The notes beneath the pieces are model-generated. The model did no database searches, was not told the origin of the DNA, and saw only the letters and a list, made by a program, of their open reading frames with translations. A stretch of 64,000 bases of DNA from Fasciola hepatica. Taxonomy: Eukaryota; Platyhelminthes; Trematoda; Plagiorchiida; Fasciolidae. How positions within the stretch are numbered: position 1 is the stretch's first letter; each line of letters begins with the position of its first letter. The translations under genes were made by a program, and so were the position numbers. Positions 35,190 to 46,999 of this stretch are shown here, piece after piece. Location of the stretch: positions 5,240,501 to 5,304,500 of the forward strand of contig CANUEZ040000020.1 in the NCBI GenBank assembly GCA_948099385.1. Direction: 5' to 3'.

Positions 35190-35870
35190 CGTGCCAATCC
35201 CCAGTTCCGAACCAGAACTTGGAAGTCCACTCAGTGAGCACCGTAACCTTATCAGCATCGAGGAAGACCTGCCTCCAGTTACCACGGCCGCGGCCCACAA
35301 TATCGTTACGCAGGGACTTCAAGTCAACCCTCGGCCTGGCGAGCGAGAGCCGGGTAAGTTCCGTGGGGCCTTCTCCGAGTTCCGAAGTACACTGGACCTG
35401 GGAATTGTTTGGCCTTCCAACAATCCCTGGGAATTACGCCTGTACACAGTCCCAAAGGAGTCACCTGACAACTGGTTACCCTGAGGAAATTATTACTCGC
35501 CCAGTGAATCGACCGTATCCGACCGATCACACACATCATGGACCTTACGGCAGGCCCAATTGACAAGGTAATATTTGGTCGAACGAATTTGGTGCGGGCT
35601 TATACCCGGATGACGTTGTCAGAAGAAAGTATTCCCAAGATGGCCATGGCAGCCCCTTCCGGTCTCCTGGAGTTCATACGATTGGTGTTTAGACTTAGCA
35701 GTAGTGCACAGATTTCACAGCTTTCCATCAAGTTAGTGTGCAGAGGTCTGGATTTTGCTTTAGCTTGTGCCGGCGACGTCCTGATAGTCATCCCGTCTAA
35801 GGGAGGACACCTGTCACGTTTATGCACACTTTGTGACCGCCTGTCTTGAAACAGGGTCGTGGTCATTGCG
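35190..35870 (+). pseudogene. Ty3/Gypsy reverse transcriptase, broken
   Basis: The first frame (35191-35484) reads VNPRPGEREPGKFRGAFSE, LDLGIVWPSNNPWELRLYTV and PKESPDNWLP, the N-terminal part of the fingers. The second (35538-35849) reads IFGRTNLVRAYTRM, IPKMAMAAPSGLLEFIRLVF and RGLDFALACAGDVLIVIPS. The YIDD catalytic box reads CAGD at 35766-35777, so only the second aspartate remains. The motif A aspartate in the usual 'KIDLVRAYHQ' is asparagine (TNLVRAY). A frameshift and stops lie between 35484 and 35538. Inactive. Confidence 0.93.
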
Positions 35871-36149
35871 AAAATGTGTGTAATGAGCTTTGACTCCAAA
35901 AAGATTTTAGGCCACGGATTGGCTCCGCAGGAACCATACAGTTGCAAGATGAAGTGAAAACTATCCTGGACTAACCGAAACCTACTCCGCTCAAGCGATC
36001 ACAGGGTGGCTTCAGCTTTTTCAAGACCTTAAGCTGTTTGCCTTATCCGGACCCGGAAGCCTCTACTAATGTCATCGGCGACCGTTGTAACAGACAACTT
36101 TTAAGCCACGACTTCACAGTATAAACCCACACCTGCTTATACCGCTGAA

Positions 36150-36965
36150 AGTCAAAAAAGCCCACACACAGGAAGTTCACTGCCTACATTTCAAGCTGTC
36201 GATTCACCTTTGCAAGGCTTACATGTTGATCTTTTGCTGCCGCGCCACCGTCAAAACATAGCGTATATTCCTACTAGCAAGATCCCTTCATCAGGGTGAC
36301 GCAAGCCGTATCTTTGAACAATGCAGCTGGCGGAGTAGTCGTCCGTGATTTCTTTGGGCACTGAGTTGCAGAACTCATTAGTCCATTCATGGTTACCGCA
36401 GACGGAGGCCCACTCTTTGGGGAACCCTTTCGTAGCTTTTTACGGTGTTTAGTAATCCTTCGCATCCGTAACCTAGCCCTCCCCCCGTCAGCGAACGAAA
36501 AAGCGGGAAGCTTTCATCGGCATCTCAGGGCGGCCTTAACAGCCGCTGGTAATCGCTACCACTGGCACTCCTAGGTTGCCGCAAGTCACTCAAAGCTAAT
36601 CTGCAGACTACATCATTTAGACTCAGGCAGGGTTGCGCACCCCTTTTTCCTGGTGTCATGGTATCTCTATAGTCTATCGTCACTTTGGACTATGTTGACC
36701 ACGCCGCCAGGTTACCGCACCGGATGAGTGATAAGCACCCTCACGCTACTCGCGAACGAAACACAGCCGTCTACTATACCCAACCCCCAAAATTGTATGC
36801 ACGTTTCCCTTAGGACAGGGGCAAGCGCCCCCAGAAACTTGCCTGCTCTGACCCCTACAGGGTCATAGGCCGTCCAGAGAAAGCTTTCATCGTCGACCAC
36901 GGCAGACAGGAAAATACGGTTACCGTGGGTTGACCTGAGCCAGCCTTTCTGACCCAGTCCATTCC
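36150..36965 (+). pseudogene. Ty3/Gypsy integrase, broken
   Basis: Frames read SPLQGLHVDLLLPRHRQN (first catalytic Asp at 36228-36230), VTADGGPLFGEPFRSFLR (second Asp at 36401-36403) and PPSANEKAGSFHRHLRAALT. In the last, the expected 'NGLVERFHR' glutamate aligns to glycine at 36506-36508, so the D-D-E triad is lost. The C-terminal domain reads SDPYRVIGRPEKAFIVDHGR and then TVTVG, stop, PEPAFL. This matches 'GPYRV..R..K.F.ID..G....VS.DRLKPA'. Several stops break the chain. Confidence 0.93.
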
Positions 36966-39373
36966 GTTTGCTTTCACCCCATCGAATTCTTCAGGACCAG
37001 TACTGACGATGCCAGCTTTTCAACTCTCGACAACGGTGACCTAATCAGCAGGCCGTATCGAGGTAGTCCTCTGCATAAAGCCGACTTTATTGACATCCGC
37101 TAACAACCAAGTGCTCAAGAAACCAGTCCATTTGTAGACACGATATGTTTTACTCCACTATCAAATAAAACATTTTGCAAGCATATAAAATCACATTTTG
37201 CCCGGTGTTTTTCCCCGTGTTATAACTCTCCAAGCGAAGTTTGTTTCCACACCTCGACCATATATAGTTTCTTTTTATCGCTCTATAACTTTTTTCTCCG
37301 TGCCGTGCTCATTATTCGTCTCCCAACAACGTTACTAAAAGTCCTCGGTTTTAGAGGAATTTTGCCTCGCTTTCAAAATGCCCGTTTGCAGAAGACGCAA
37401 ACCCGGCTGCTCTCCGGCAAGTCTCCGCATTTGTCATCCACAGTGCTCGCACTGTGAACCCATACACAAGGTAAACGAACTACCGGAAAACCGGCCACAC
37501 TACCTCTTCACCAAACCGAACCTATACTGGGTCATTCACTGAGGTCAGTGAAAAGGAAGCCTGACTGATATCACCACCGTAGGCACCGGAGCATCCCACC
37601 TCCCGCGTTGGGCCTACGACAATTTTCGGGCTGGGCAGCCAGCCACGGTGGCCCTCTCCAGAGTTTTGCTTTGAGTACCAAATGCCACTTCCAGCAGCAT
37701 GCAGCCGTGTTCTCTCTTTCGCGTACTTTTGTTGTCCTTGCTGGGCGAACAATGTTGTCAATTCAGTTTTACCGCAAATGAAGGGGTTTTATTCAGCTAT
37801 TCATAATTTTTGCGAAATTCAATTATTTGTGGTTAACTTTACGTGTCTTCTTTTGCTGTTTTGTTTCCGCTAGGTAGCCTGAATTTACTCGCTGAAGGTG
37901 CCACTGGAGTTTTAAAACTTTGAAGCTGCGGTCCGAACTAACGGAGGGTTTCTGGGTCACAAAGAAATCCATATTTTTCTATTCCACGGGCATTATCACT
38001 TGGGCATACCCAGTCTCTCGCCATACTCCTAAATGAAAGCCCCTCTTGCGGACGGTCTTCTAAGAAAACTTTTCCATGATCACTCTATCGCCCAAAGTGT
38101 GTTTGGCGCACGCGGCAACAGCCTGCCACACTTCCAGAGTGTTTCCTTGTTACCAGCCAGTGCGCCATTGCTGTACCTAATCCTGGTGAAAATAAACGCG
38201 ATTGACTTTCCACTGTCTTTTGCCACTGGCCTCGACAAAAGCAATGGCGGCGGGGTCCTCCTCCATAGCTAGGCTGAGCTATCATATTTTTCTCTTGTGT
38301 TCCTTTTGCGACCTGTTAAGAAACGACTTCTGTCAAGTTCAATTAAGTGTTTTGTTGAGCTGCTATATTAACGTACATTTACAACACCGAATAGAACGTG
38401 ATTCCCTCTCACTCGGAGGTTTTTTCATGTTGCTGATCGGTGTTCGTATACCATTGTTTCAAAGATAATCAGACATCGTCTAACTTGGGATCACGAAATT
38501 TTTCGGCCAAACTATACAAGTAAAGAGGGTTCTAGTTAAGGCGGCCGCAACAGAAACTACTGCCGTTATTTTTGAAACCGAGTTCAGCTTATCTTCGACA
38601 CATTTTCCGGTTTGACTGCGAGACATTTAGAAGTTCTCAAAAGTACTCCTGTTCTGCCCCAACTTACACTATGGCTTCGAGCTGCAACCATAATCACTGT
38701 TACTTTGGCCTATAGGAGACAGACTTTACGCGTATAGTTCGGCGGAACAACCTCATGATCCCGAATTGGACGATTTGATTTTCGTTTAACCAACAACGCA
38801 CGAAAACCAATCCACGGTGGTCAAAAAAGAATATCAAATGAGTCCGAAAAACGCATGAAACGGTGTCGAAAATGTACAACAGCATATAGGAGCAACAAAT
38901 CATAGTCCTACTCGACCATATGCCCTCTTGTGCAGACAGTAAGCGAATCAAGTACCGGAAAGTGAAGCTCCATCCAGGTACTACCGAGTGGTAAAGGAAG
39001 GTGATTTTAAGGAGGTAATGCTGGATTTGCACAAACGGACGTACTGGAACGATAAATATTATATGCGAATACCATTTACGGACGACCATAACGGGAAATA
39101 TCGGGGAACGCAACCATTCAAGACCTAAAGTGCATCACGGCGGTAGCGCCGCCCTTGGAGCCTGTTGGTCCTCTTGCTATTTTTCTCTCATGAAACAGCT
39201 GACATCTGATTGGATAGGGGTGTGCATGGCTATTAAAACGGCCAGTCTCTGAGGCTTCTCTCTGTTGGCATATTCCAGTGACCGCCTTCTTCAAGGGTGA
39301 ATCTGGCCTGTGATATGCTTTTTCAGATGGCACGGGTATGCGGAGATTGCAAGGAATCAAAGCGTAGTGAGTC
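36966..39373. other. No recognisable gene; possible Gypsy 3' end
   Basis: This interval begins about where a Gypsy 3' LTR should start. It contains T-rich and TATA-like stretches (for example 'accatatatagtttc' near 37257) and 'aataaa' at 37165, but no matching copy was found upstream of the protease. The later part has frames of 60-88 codons on the plus strand and a 137-codon frame on the minus strand (39113-38700), rich in phenylalanine and arginine, with no known motif. Confidence 0.45.
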
Positions 39374-39745
39374 ATGGCTGCTCGCACGTGTAAAGCATGG
39401 GTCTATCATTGGCTTTGGCCGCCTGCCCTGTGCTCTGACCTAACGTATGCTTTTTCCAAGATGCCGCCTGACCACAGAAAGCTAGAACATAGGTCACTGG
39501 GAACTATTGAGCCACTAACCTTTTGGGCGGGTCAGTTCTTCGGGAGAAGGCCTTTCTCTGCGGGGGCCGCGTATTCTTGCTTTGGGCGACAAGCGGCTGT
39601 CGGTTCGGTTCCCCAAGGCTCGGCCTTAAAACCGCCGCCGTTTTTGGTGCTCATCGACTACCTACCTCTACCTTTTAAGTCACCCTGTCTGGTCTACGGC
39701 GAAGACCAAATAGTCTGGTGGGCAAATTGGGCAGATGCATAACCT
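39374..39745 (+). pseudogene. Non-LTR reverse transcriptase fragment, palm motifs B-C
   Basis: One open frame of 122 codons reads TYAFSKMP, in place of 'DFS.AFD.V', then QAAVGSVPQGSALKPPPFLV, matching 'SGVPQGSVLGPLLF', then LVYGEDQIVWW, matching 'L.YADDI..W'. The YADD box reads YGED at 39695-39706; one aspartate of the pair is glutamate. The frame is intact across the palm, unusual here, but the motif A region is badly altered. It could belong to the same broad LINE group as the relics at 8.8 and 61.1 kb; they share too little overlap to prove it. Confidence 0.82.
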
Positions 39746-42700
39746 CGGGAACCAGAAAGGGCCTGGGCCGCGTTTTGGTCTTGTCCTTTTTTTGGTCACT
39801 TTCCGTCGACATTCATAAGGTTTCACAGATTCGGATAAACAGATCAAGGCCAAAAGATGTCTATGCCTTCCGGGAATAGCTTCCCCTTACGACCACCTGT
39901 GAACATGGCCTAGATGTATCATTGACTTCATCGTTGAATTTCGGGATCGGGCTGTTACGCCAGAGCTCCCAGCCTAAATGATGCTCGCCCAAGTCCACTT
40001 TGAATGCCATCCCAAAAAGCCTTTAAATTGCTTTAAACAGACCACATCCGTGCAGAACCGGCAACTCATGAAGTGGCCGCTTTGCCACGCTCTGTAAGTG
40101 TGTTTCATAAGCTGTAGAAAGTTCACAGGGCAGCTACACGGCTTCTTGTTGTATCAAGGGGAACCAGCCATAGCTCACTTCCGCAGGCATGAGAATTGCT
40201 CTCTGAGGCGTGTCGATAGCTAAAAGGGTGCCTGATCTGCATCTGGTGAGCAATCCTGAGCGAGATGGAGCTTGAACTGCCAGTAAACTCCCTTTTGTCG
40301 GATCACGATCGCGTGAGATGCATCCGTAGACACTCACAAAGTTGCACTCGGTAGAATTACCGTTTGCATACTCTCTGTCTGGAAGTGCGCTTAATTTGGG
40401 GAAAATACTGCTGGCTGAAGCGACGAAACTGCAATATCAAAAACAACTTCCATTAGAATCCAGACGCATACTCTTTTAAAAGTTGGCTGGCACCTCCTTT
40501 CCGGGCCCTGTTGTTCGCTGTAGTTTTGGCTAGCACAGTCAAAATGTGCCTCACTGCATCTAGCTTTCTTCCGTTTCAGCCCTCTTCAGTTTACCCAACC
40601 ACCTCCTCATAAAACCTTCTCTTTTCTCTAGTCTCAGTAATATTTGGGGACAGCTAGCTGATGAATGATACGACTCCTGTACCAGGAGTGAACCAGATGG
40701 TCGCTGAAACCCCGTCCTATCGAAATTTTGATGCCCCATCTAAGGGCGGCTTCACTGTGCCGTGCCTTCCACAAACTATAAGGCGAAAGACCTAAGGAAG
40801 CTGAGGCAAAGTAAATCCGGAGGCTGGTGGATGCAAGAATCTCGGCTTCAGTTTGCAAATGGAGCTAGCCTCGTGCTTTGATGGAATCTGAGTTTAAGCC
40901 GGAAACATTCATTCTCTTGTTAATAATCATATTTCGAACTGACCTAGAAGGTAGAATGCAGGCCCCGTCGCCCGTCTACAAGAGGACGCGGTCCGCTTGG
41001 AGAACGTTCAACGTTTTGCAACATAAACGGTTGAATGGTTGAAGAATACGACGTTTAACCAGAGATCCCGTGATCTCGATTTCTTCGATTTGGAAGGAAA
41101 AGGACTTTGAGGAGTTCTCAGAGACATTCAAGGTGACCAAGGGTTTTTCGGCCTTGTGCTGGACAGTATATTTCAAATGGTCTTAGATTCCAGAGAAAGG
41201 GGACCAGAGGAGAACCTGGCAAAAGTTCGAACTGGGCTGATGACCAGGTCGCATTTCGTTGGTAACGGGGTAGTAGACAACCGCAGTGGTCCTCCTGGTG
41301 AAATGCCAGACCTGCAGATTACCCAGCTCTTTGAGGAGGACCCACGTCGTGAGTGGAAGGCGATGATCTCTGGTAGTGAATTTTGGGCACACTCACTAAG
41401 TGGGCAAAGGGTAACGCTGTGGTTCTTTTGAGGTGCGTCGTAGTTGACGTTACATTTGTTGCATAACGACTCAGTGAACCCAAAAAATGCTTAATGTCCG
41501 TCACAGTCGGCGTACGACGGGTTTATGAGCTTTCGCTTCATTTTCACCCGGGATTCGGCGGAATTCACTCTGCGGTAGTGAGTTTCTAGCCTGCGCTTCC
41601 ACAGCTGAAGGAGTTCTGGAAGGTCGATTTTCAGTGGCTTTCACCTATTTCTTTCAACAAAAGAAAAAGCTTGAAACTCTCCACTTGTTAGATTATTCAG
41701 ACATAGGCGTGTCTTTGTTTATTCACATGCTTCCTTAATCCTGCTTGGCTTTACTGATAATTGAAACGTTTGCCTACCATGCATGTAATCCAGTCGGTAC
41801 GACATAAAACAAGACCGCAAGAGAAGAAACTTGTATAAATTGCAGCACAAGGTAGCCAAATGCCACTCTTTGTTCACAATCCATTGCTACCCTTAGCAGT
41901 GCACTTGAGCCTGGCGGAAGGCTCTTATGACACAGAAAACAAAGGCTGATGTATTGTACACTCCGGGTGCTCCCTTCTTTGGTTGATTATGAGCAGAATC
42001 GGATGTGATAAAAGGAGCTGTGGATCCCCAGCCATGGAGGCCGGCCAAAAATTGGGACAACATACAAGGATACCAAAATTATACGAAATAAAAGAGTCTC
42101 AGAGGATTCTGAGAAAATCTGCTGCCAAAAATTCGGAGGCCACAGGAAAAAGGAAAGAAAATTGGTTAGCTTACGTGAAAAGAGTGCAAGGACCTCTCCC
42201 GAGGTTGTCACCAAAACACAGGTCACAGCACTTTACCAACAATCCCCGAACAGGAAGATAGTCTTCTACCTGTCTCCGTATTCGTCCTCAAACGGCGTAT
42301 TCAAGTCGGCTGTCGACAACTATACACCTTTTGTTAATGTTTAAAGTGAAGTGTGTGTTCATTTGGTTAATTTTTTCACTGAAATTACTACATGTTCTCA
42401 GCTCAGCATGCTGAAAACGAATTACTCCAAACGGGAAATCGCGGCCATGTGCGCGCTCCATGAACCTCTCCGGTACAACCATCGGGAGGCTTTTCAGGCT
42501 CACACCTACTCTTGACATAGAATCCTATCCCGTTTTGGAACCAAGCCGAATGAGGAACAACTGGTGGTTTAAGTGGTGCGTCGTAGGTGGAGTCCTGGTA
42601 ATACGCAGTGACCCTTATCTGACTACTCCATTTGACACAGTTTCACCCTCATCGGAGCTATCTCTATGGTAACCTCCAGCCAGATTCCAAGTAGTTGCTG

Positions 42701-42839
42701 ACGTTTCGTTATTTATCAGCTTGAATTTAGGTCAAGACAACGCAAGACAATGCAGGACAAGAAAATACTTCGTGTTTCTCTAAGGGGGGATCTTCAGCTT
42801 TCATACAACTAAGTAACATCCTCAGACTGTGAAAAACAG
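39746..42839. other. No recognisable gene
   Basis: Frames of 60-92 codons occur on both strands. A minus frame 41504-41319 begins MTDIKHFLGSLSRY, which faintly recalls the 'V.DI..FLGL..YYR' block after Gypsy reverse transcriptase, but the rest does not follow, so I do not call it. The plus frame 41156-41431 is acidic, with no known family. Confidence 0.5.
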
Positions 42840-43765
42840 TCAGTGTGGAATTATTGGGTTCCAATGAGCTACAAGTTTACTTGATATTTTTAGATGTGAT
42901 ACACCGGTTTCGGGGTCAAGTGAACTTTGCCGGGTGCTGAATGGTAGAACTGCGGCGCTCTCGTGTGCGTGCTTGGAGTGTATACATGTGGGATATGTGA
43001 CAGTGGAGAGCACCAAGACTTGGACGTTCGTGAACGGGCTAAGGAGATTCAGTGTATATTTTTGTATTAAGCCTATGATAGGTGATACTGTGTTGAGAAA
43101 TGATGAACCAAATGAACTGTTGTCTGGGCATCCCACTACAAATGGACAGAACATGAGGGATCTGGGGAGCTATTTGAAGTTTCTTGCCGACAAACGTGGA
43201 CAAATGACGGGAGAAGCATAGATCGGGTGGGGTGGAAAATATAAAAACAGGCCATTTTACGGGGTGAATGAGGACAAACTGGAATGTGAGACGCGATACA
43301 TAAGGGTGGAGAAGCTAAAACTTTGCATAAATGTGGATACTAGACGTGACCAAGTGAGGTTTCGGTCCAGCATTACACAGAGATACTTTACTGAATCCTG
43401 CTGATAATGGAGGGCAAGAGCCAGTAAAATCGGGGTGCACGTCGCCTTTATTAAGGGAGAACAGAATGTCTCCACGCGTGATGGGATTATTATCCAAGTT
43501 ATGTATGGCGGGCTATTCAGGTAGTCCTGTGATGCCACTTTGAATGGCTGGGAAAAAGGGTTGCGGAAATAAGGCGAGCCAAGAATGAAATGATCAGACT
43601 ATTTGATGAAGAGGCTGTTGTCATGGGTGGGGATGCAAGGCGTGTACGCTAAAAACAGAAAAGGTGGTAAAGTGTCGCCTTGAGGAACACCAAATGTAAA
43701 AGTGGCAAAAGTAGGCGCCGTCGTGGCGGGTGAATTGTTGACGGTTACGGAAATGATCACTCAGC
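42840..43765 (-). pseudogene. Minus-strand LINE reverse transcriptase and C-terminal region
   Basis: Reading downward, frames give VTVNNS and FGVPQGDTLPPFLFLAYT (motif B, 'GVPQGSVLSP.LF.LYT'), then PTHDNSLFIK, stop, SDHFIL in place of 'YADDFIL' (motif C), then YLNSPPYITWIIIPSR (place of 'WA...GL.INPSKS') and SVKYLCVMLDRNLTWS (place of 'VKYLGV..D..LTWS'). Further down, PVICPRLSARNFK followed by a stop matches 'SP..FPGL...DFK.LRR'. The catalytic YADD box is destroyed. The 42840-43154 frame is the decayed C-terminus. The family differs from the plus-strand CR1 elements in this window. Confidence 0.82.
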
Positions 43766-46478
43766 AGAGAAATAGGGAGAGGCTAGACGCCCGAATCGGA
43801 GGGGAAAAAAGCAGCTCATTCCTGTCGACACAGCTAAGGTCGTCACTGAAGTCCGGGAAGTAAGTCCTCACTGCTCTGCTCTTTTACTCCGGTGGCAAGA
43901 GAAGGTAATGTGCCAGGATGACAAGGGCATCCAGAATGGACAGTGAGGTTTGGCAGACAAACTCGTGGGGTGCTGTAATGTGTGGGAAAGATTCCACGAC
44001 TAGCTTTTCAAAGACTTTCGTACCCACTGAAGTACCAGCAATGGGACGGAATTTTGCATCGAATGTTGGAGTTGCAACAAAGCCAAGCTCGAAGCTTGCG
44101 GTTCAGAAATCTCCGTTTTGCATCCAATAGGTGTTCCAGTGAGGAATCATTTGCCCTGCTCAGGCCGAACGGAATGCTCTCTTCCATTGTCCATTGATCC
44201 ACTTCCGGCTCACGGAAAGCATGAAAGAGAAAAGCAGGCACGACTAGTATCCAGAACCTTTTGGCGCTGTCAAACGGTCTATCTTCCAGCTCCCAGGCAA
44301 TACAAGGTGAGAGATACTGTCTGGATTTATATATCAAGCCAAAACCACGAGACGATACTTTGATGGGCTTACATTTGGAAAATATGGGAATGGAAGAACC
44401 AAATTCCTCATTGAACAATGGGCTCAGAGGTTAACTATCTACGGCAGCAGATACACTTACAGATGGACCTCTACATAAATCATTTAGTGGCCTCCATGTC
44501 TCCTAACGACCCAAGTTCCATGAGGTTGAGTGTATATTTATATGCATACATTGCATTCTGGATAGGTCGGCTTTGCTTGATTTCATTTAGCTCTTTAGCC
44601 ACGTGTGATCCCTTTGCGCAAAAGCATATTCTTTCCTGCGATAAAGCCTTTTGAGGTAGGATAAAGAGAAATGATCGGAGCGAATATGAGGAGTCCCGAC
44701 GGGACATAATGGTTAAATGAAAAACGAAGACATCTTGTGAGATGATCTCACAACTTGGAAATGCCAGCTTCTAAGGATAATAGAAATCAGTCTGACTAGT
44801 CTTTTAACTTAAGATCAGTCTGTTGGTTTGAAAAGTCTGCCCTTTGTCGAATTTTCGGTCGCTGCATTACGCAAAGTGTTGGTGACCTTTAGGGCTATAA
44901 ATCTTAGGCAAAAAGGTCGATGTAGCGTGGTAGGATGAACCAACAGCGGAACAACAAAAAAGGAACGAATATGGGCATCCTGTTGAGAAAATATCCAGGA
45001 ACCATCGGTTCTAGTTGAAAAATTGACACTGTTCACGAGGCCGAAATAATAATAAAGCATTACTGTCGGAACGAATAATAACACCAGGACCTACGCACAA
45101 ACAAATATCTGCATATTCCAGTACGCTTTGTGAAGTAGAACAAACACTTTCTTAGCAGTCACTGGTGGAATATTTCAGTGAAATGTAACTATTTACGAGT
45201 AAACCGAATAGAAATTACTGAGACTTTTAGGCTTGATTTCAATGGCGAAGGACGAAATGTATACAGCTGAATTCATAGGTCAGGTTACCTGGTGCATCCT
45301 AAAGTCCTGCCAGTGAGTGTTGGGAAAGATCAGGAAGCCTCGAGTATTGTCCACGCAAGTACCGCTGCAGCGGCTGGAGCAGAGAATAAAGGGATATAAC
45401 CGCGAAAATATCACTTTGGTGTCTACTGATACTTGTTCTGTCACTCTTCGTCACTCTTTGGAGCCTGAAGTTAGTTGAGCTACTTCTAGGGACATTTTGG
45501 TCCAGGAAAGCAGGATAAGGTGGCCTGACAATCGGAAGTCCACCGTGATGTCGCGACTGCTGGAGGGGATTCTGTTTTTTGTTACATTTTATCACGGGAG
45601 GGTGCCTGAGCCTCGGGCGTAAAAAATAAGATAAATGTTCTGCCCAGGCCTGCATAACCTGTATCCGCTGTGGTCGGAAATGAAGCGAAAGCGCGAAAAT
45701 GGAGTGATCAGAGAAGTGGAAACTTGGCCAAGACGCCACCATGGCATCAAGAACTTCTGCCCTGTGAACTAAGTTTCCAGCCCGATGGACGAACAGAAAA
45801 CACCATACGGATGCACGCTACTGCTCACAGCATGGCAATATATTCGGTGTGAGCCAGAGGAACTCGGCCTACGCAAGGTGGAAGCCAAAGCAACCTAAGT
45901 TGGTCCAGGATGCATCGACCGAACAATAGGCAGCATATGCAGCGGCCCCTCTTGTGGCACTATGGAAGGTTGACACCTGCCTCGCCAGTATATAATCTGA
46001 TGAACTTTGATTCTAGGGCTCCAGTAATTGGAAGTGATAACGCACCCGAAGTGGATGGACCAGCGGGTTAGCAGCCGGGAGGACATTTGGACCTCTGTCG
46101 ATGGACCTGCTCCACAGGAAAGGTTTGGCGCAGCACGATAGGGAAGAAACAAAGCGCAGATAGAGATATTGGGCCCCCATTCTGAATTCGTCAACCTCCA
46201 GGTACCCAAGAGACTTTGAGAAACTAACAGTGCAGGGTCCGGTAGGGAACAGCAACCATCGATTTACCGGGATAGTGGATGGGAGAAGCGCAACATTTGC
46301 TACAAACAAGTTCAAAGTTACTAACTGTATATAAAATACCTGCCTGCTTGAGCATAATTGTACACTGCTCTACAACCAGATCACTAGGGAGTTCAATGAA
46401 AGGTTGAGAAAGAAGTAGAATGGAAGCTTAAAATGTAAGTACATTACTTGGGAGGAAAACAACGTTGGCACGAGGTTC
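43766..46478. other. Unassigned; probably upstream part of the minus-strand LINE
   Basis: Minus frames of 136 codons (44418-44008) and 147 codons (45742-45299) lie upstream of the reverse transcriptase at 42.8-43.8 kb on the same strand. The second begins near SDHSIFALSLHF, which could be the endonuclease 'SDH' end block, but no GDFN motif was seen. I leave both unnamed. The plus strand is purine-rich, as expected for a minus-strand element of this kind. Confidence 0.4.
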
Positions 46479-46990
46479 TGGGAGCTGAGCTCGGTGTTTG
46501 CATCGCAAAAGTCTCATCACCAGTTGAGGTGACATCGTCAGCGCTCAGCGACCAGAACATCATGGCAGTAACGCATTTGTCAAGATTGCAGAACTCAACA
46601 TATGATGCACAAAACGCTGTTGATCTCACTCTGTTTTTCCTGCAGTTACTTTCGAATTAGACTACTTAGGGTGACCAAATTCAGCACGCTGATGTGTCAA
46701 TGCACTACTTCACCAAATATGAATAGGGATTCTACGCATGAAACAGATAAATCGACCCATCTTGAAAGTGTGCCTAGGAGAGTGCGAAACGCCAAACCGA
46801 ACAGACTCGTAAGCGCAACGACCTTGGCTGTCAGTGACTCATTTCCAATACTCGGGGATGTGTCACTAAACAGTGTTCACGTCGCACATAATTACCAATA
46901 ATACTAATGATAGCTTATTTCAGGGAAAACCTGAAGCATGCTTTATTGTGCGAACAAACTTCACCCAAGCTCTACAGAACAGCGGCAGGG
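46479..46990. other. Outer part of left palindrome arm, unassigned
   Basis: Two overlapping plus frames (from 46448 and 46602) run 70 and 99 codons with no known motif. The same frames recur on the minus strand at 49590-50099. A sequence 'cagtgttcacgtcgcacata' at 46871 could be a decayed transposon terminus upstream of the transposase, but no inverted partner was found after the transposase. Confidence 0.4.
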
Positions 46991-46999
46991 ATCTATCAT

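Larger units (their letters stand above)
34870..36965 (+). mobile_element. Ty3/Gypsy LTR retrotransposon, degraded
   Basis: Protease, reverse transcriptase and integrase follow in canonical Ty3/Gypsy order on the plus strand. Only about 300 bp separate the end of the readable reverse transcriptase from the integrase, too short for the RNase H domain, so that domain is deleted or unreadable. The gag is not found. Frames shift at least three times. LTRs were not identified. Confidence 0.93.

Noticed and set aside
34793..35563. 256-codon plus-strand open frame, the longest in the window
   Set aside because: It overlaps the Gypsy protease and the start of the reverse transcriptase in a different phase. 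The true motifs (DSG at 34893 and the RT blocks from 35191) lie in the other two frames, so this is a shadow.
41319..41504. Minus frame beginning MTDIKHFLGSLSRY, resembling the block after Gypsy reverse transcriptase
   Set aside because: Only the first dozen residues resemble the family; the expected 'LT.K...F.W' and RNase H blocks do not follow, and no RT motif precedes it.
42411..42474. Plus-strand SKREIAAMCALHEPLRY, resembling the RNase H 'YS..ERE..A......F' motif
   Set aside because: No DAS or TDHKPL motif accompanies it on either side, so the match is too short to call.
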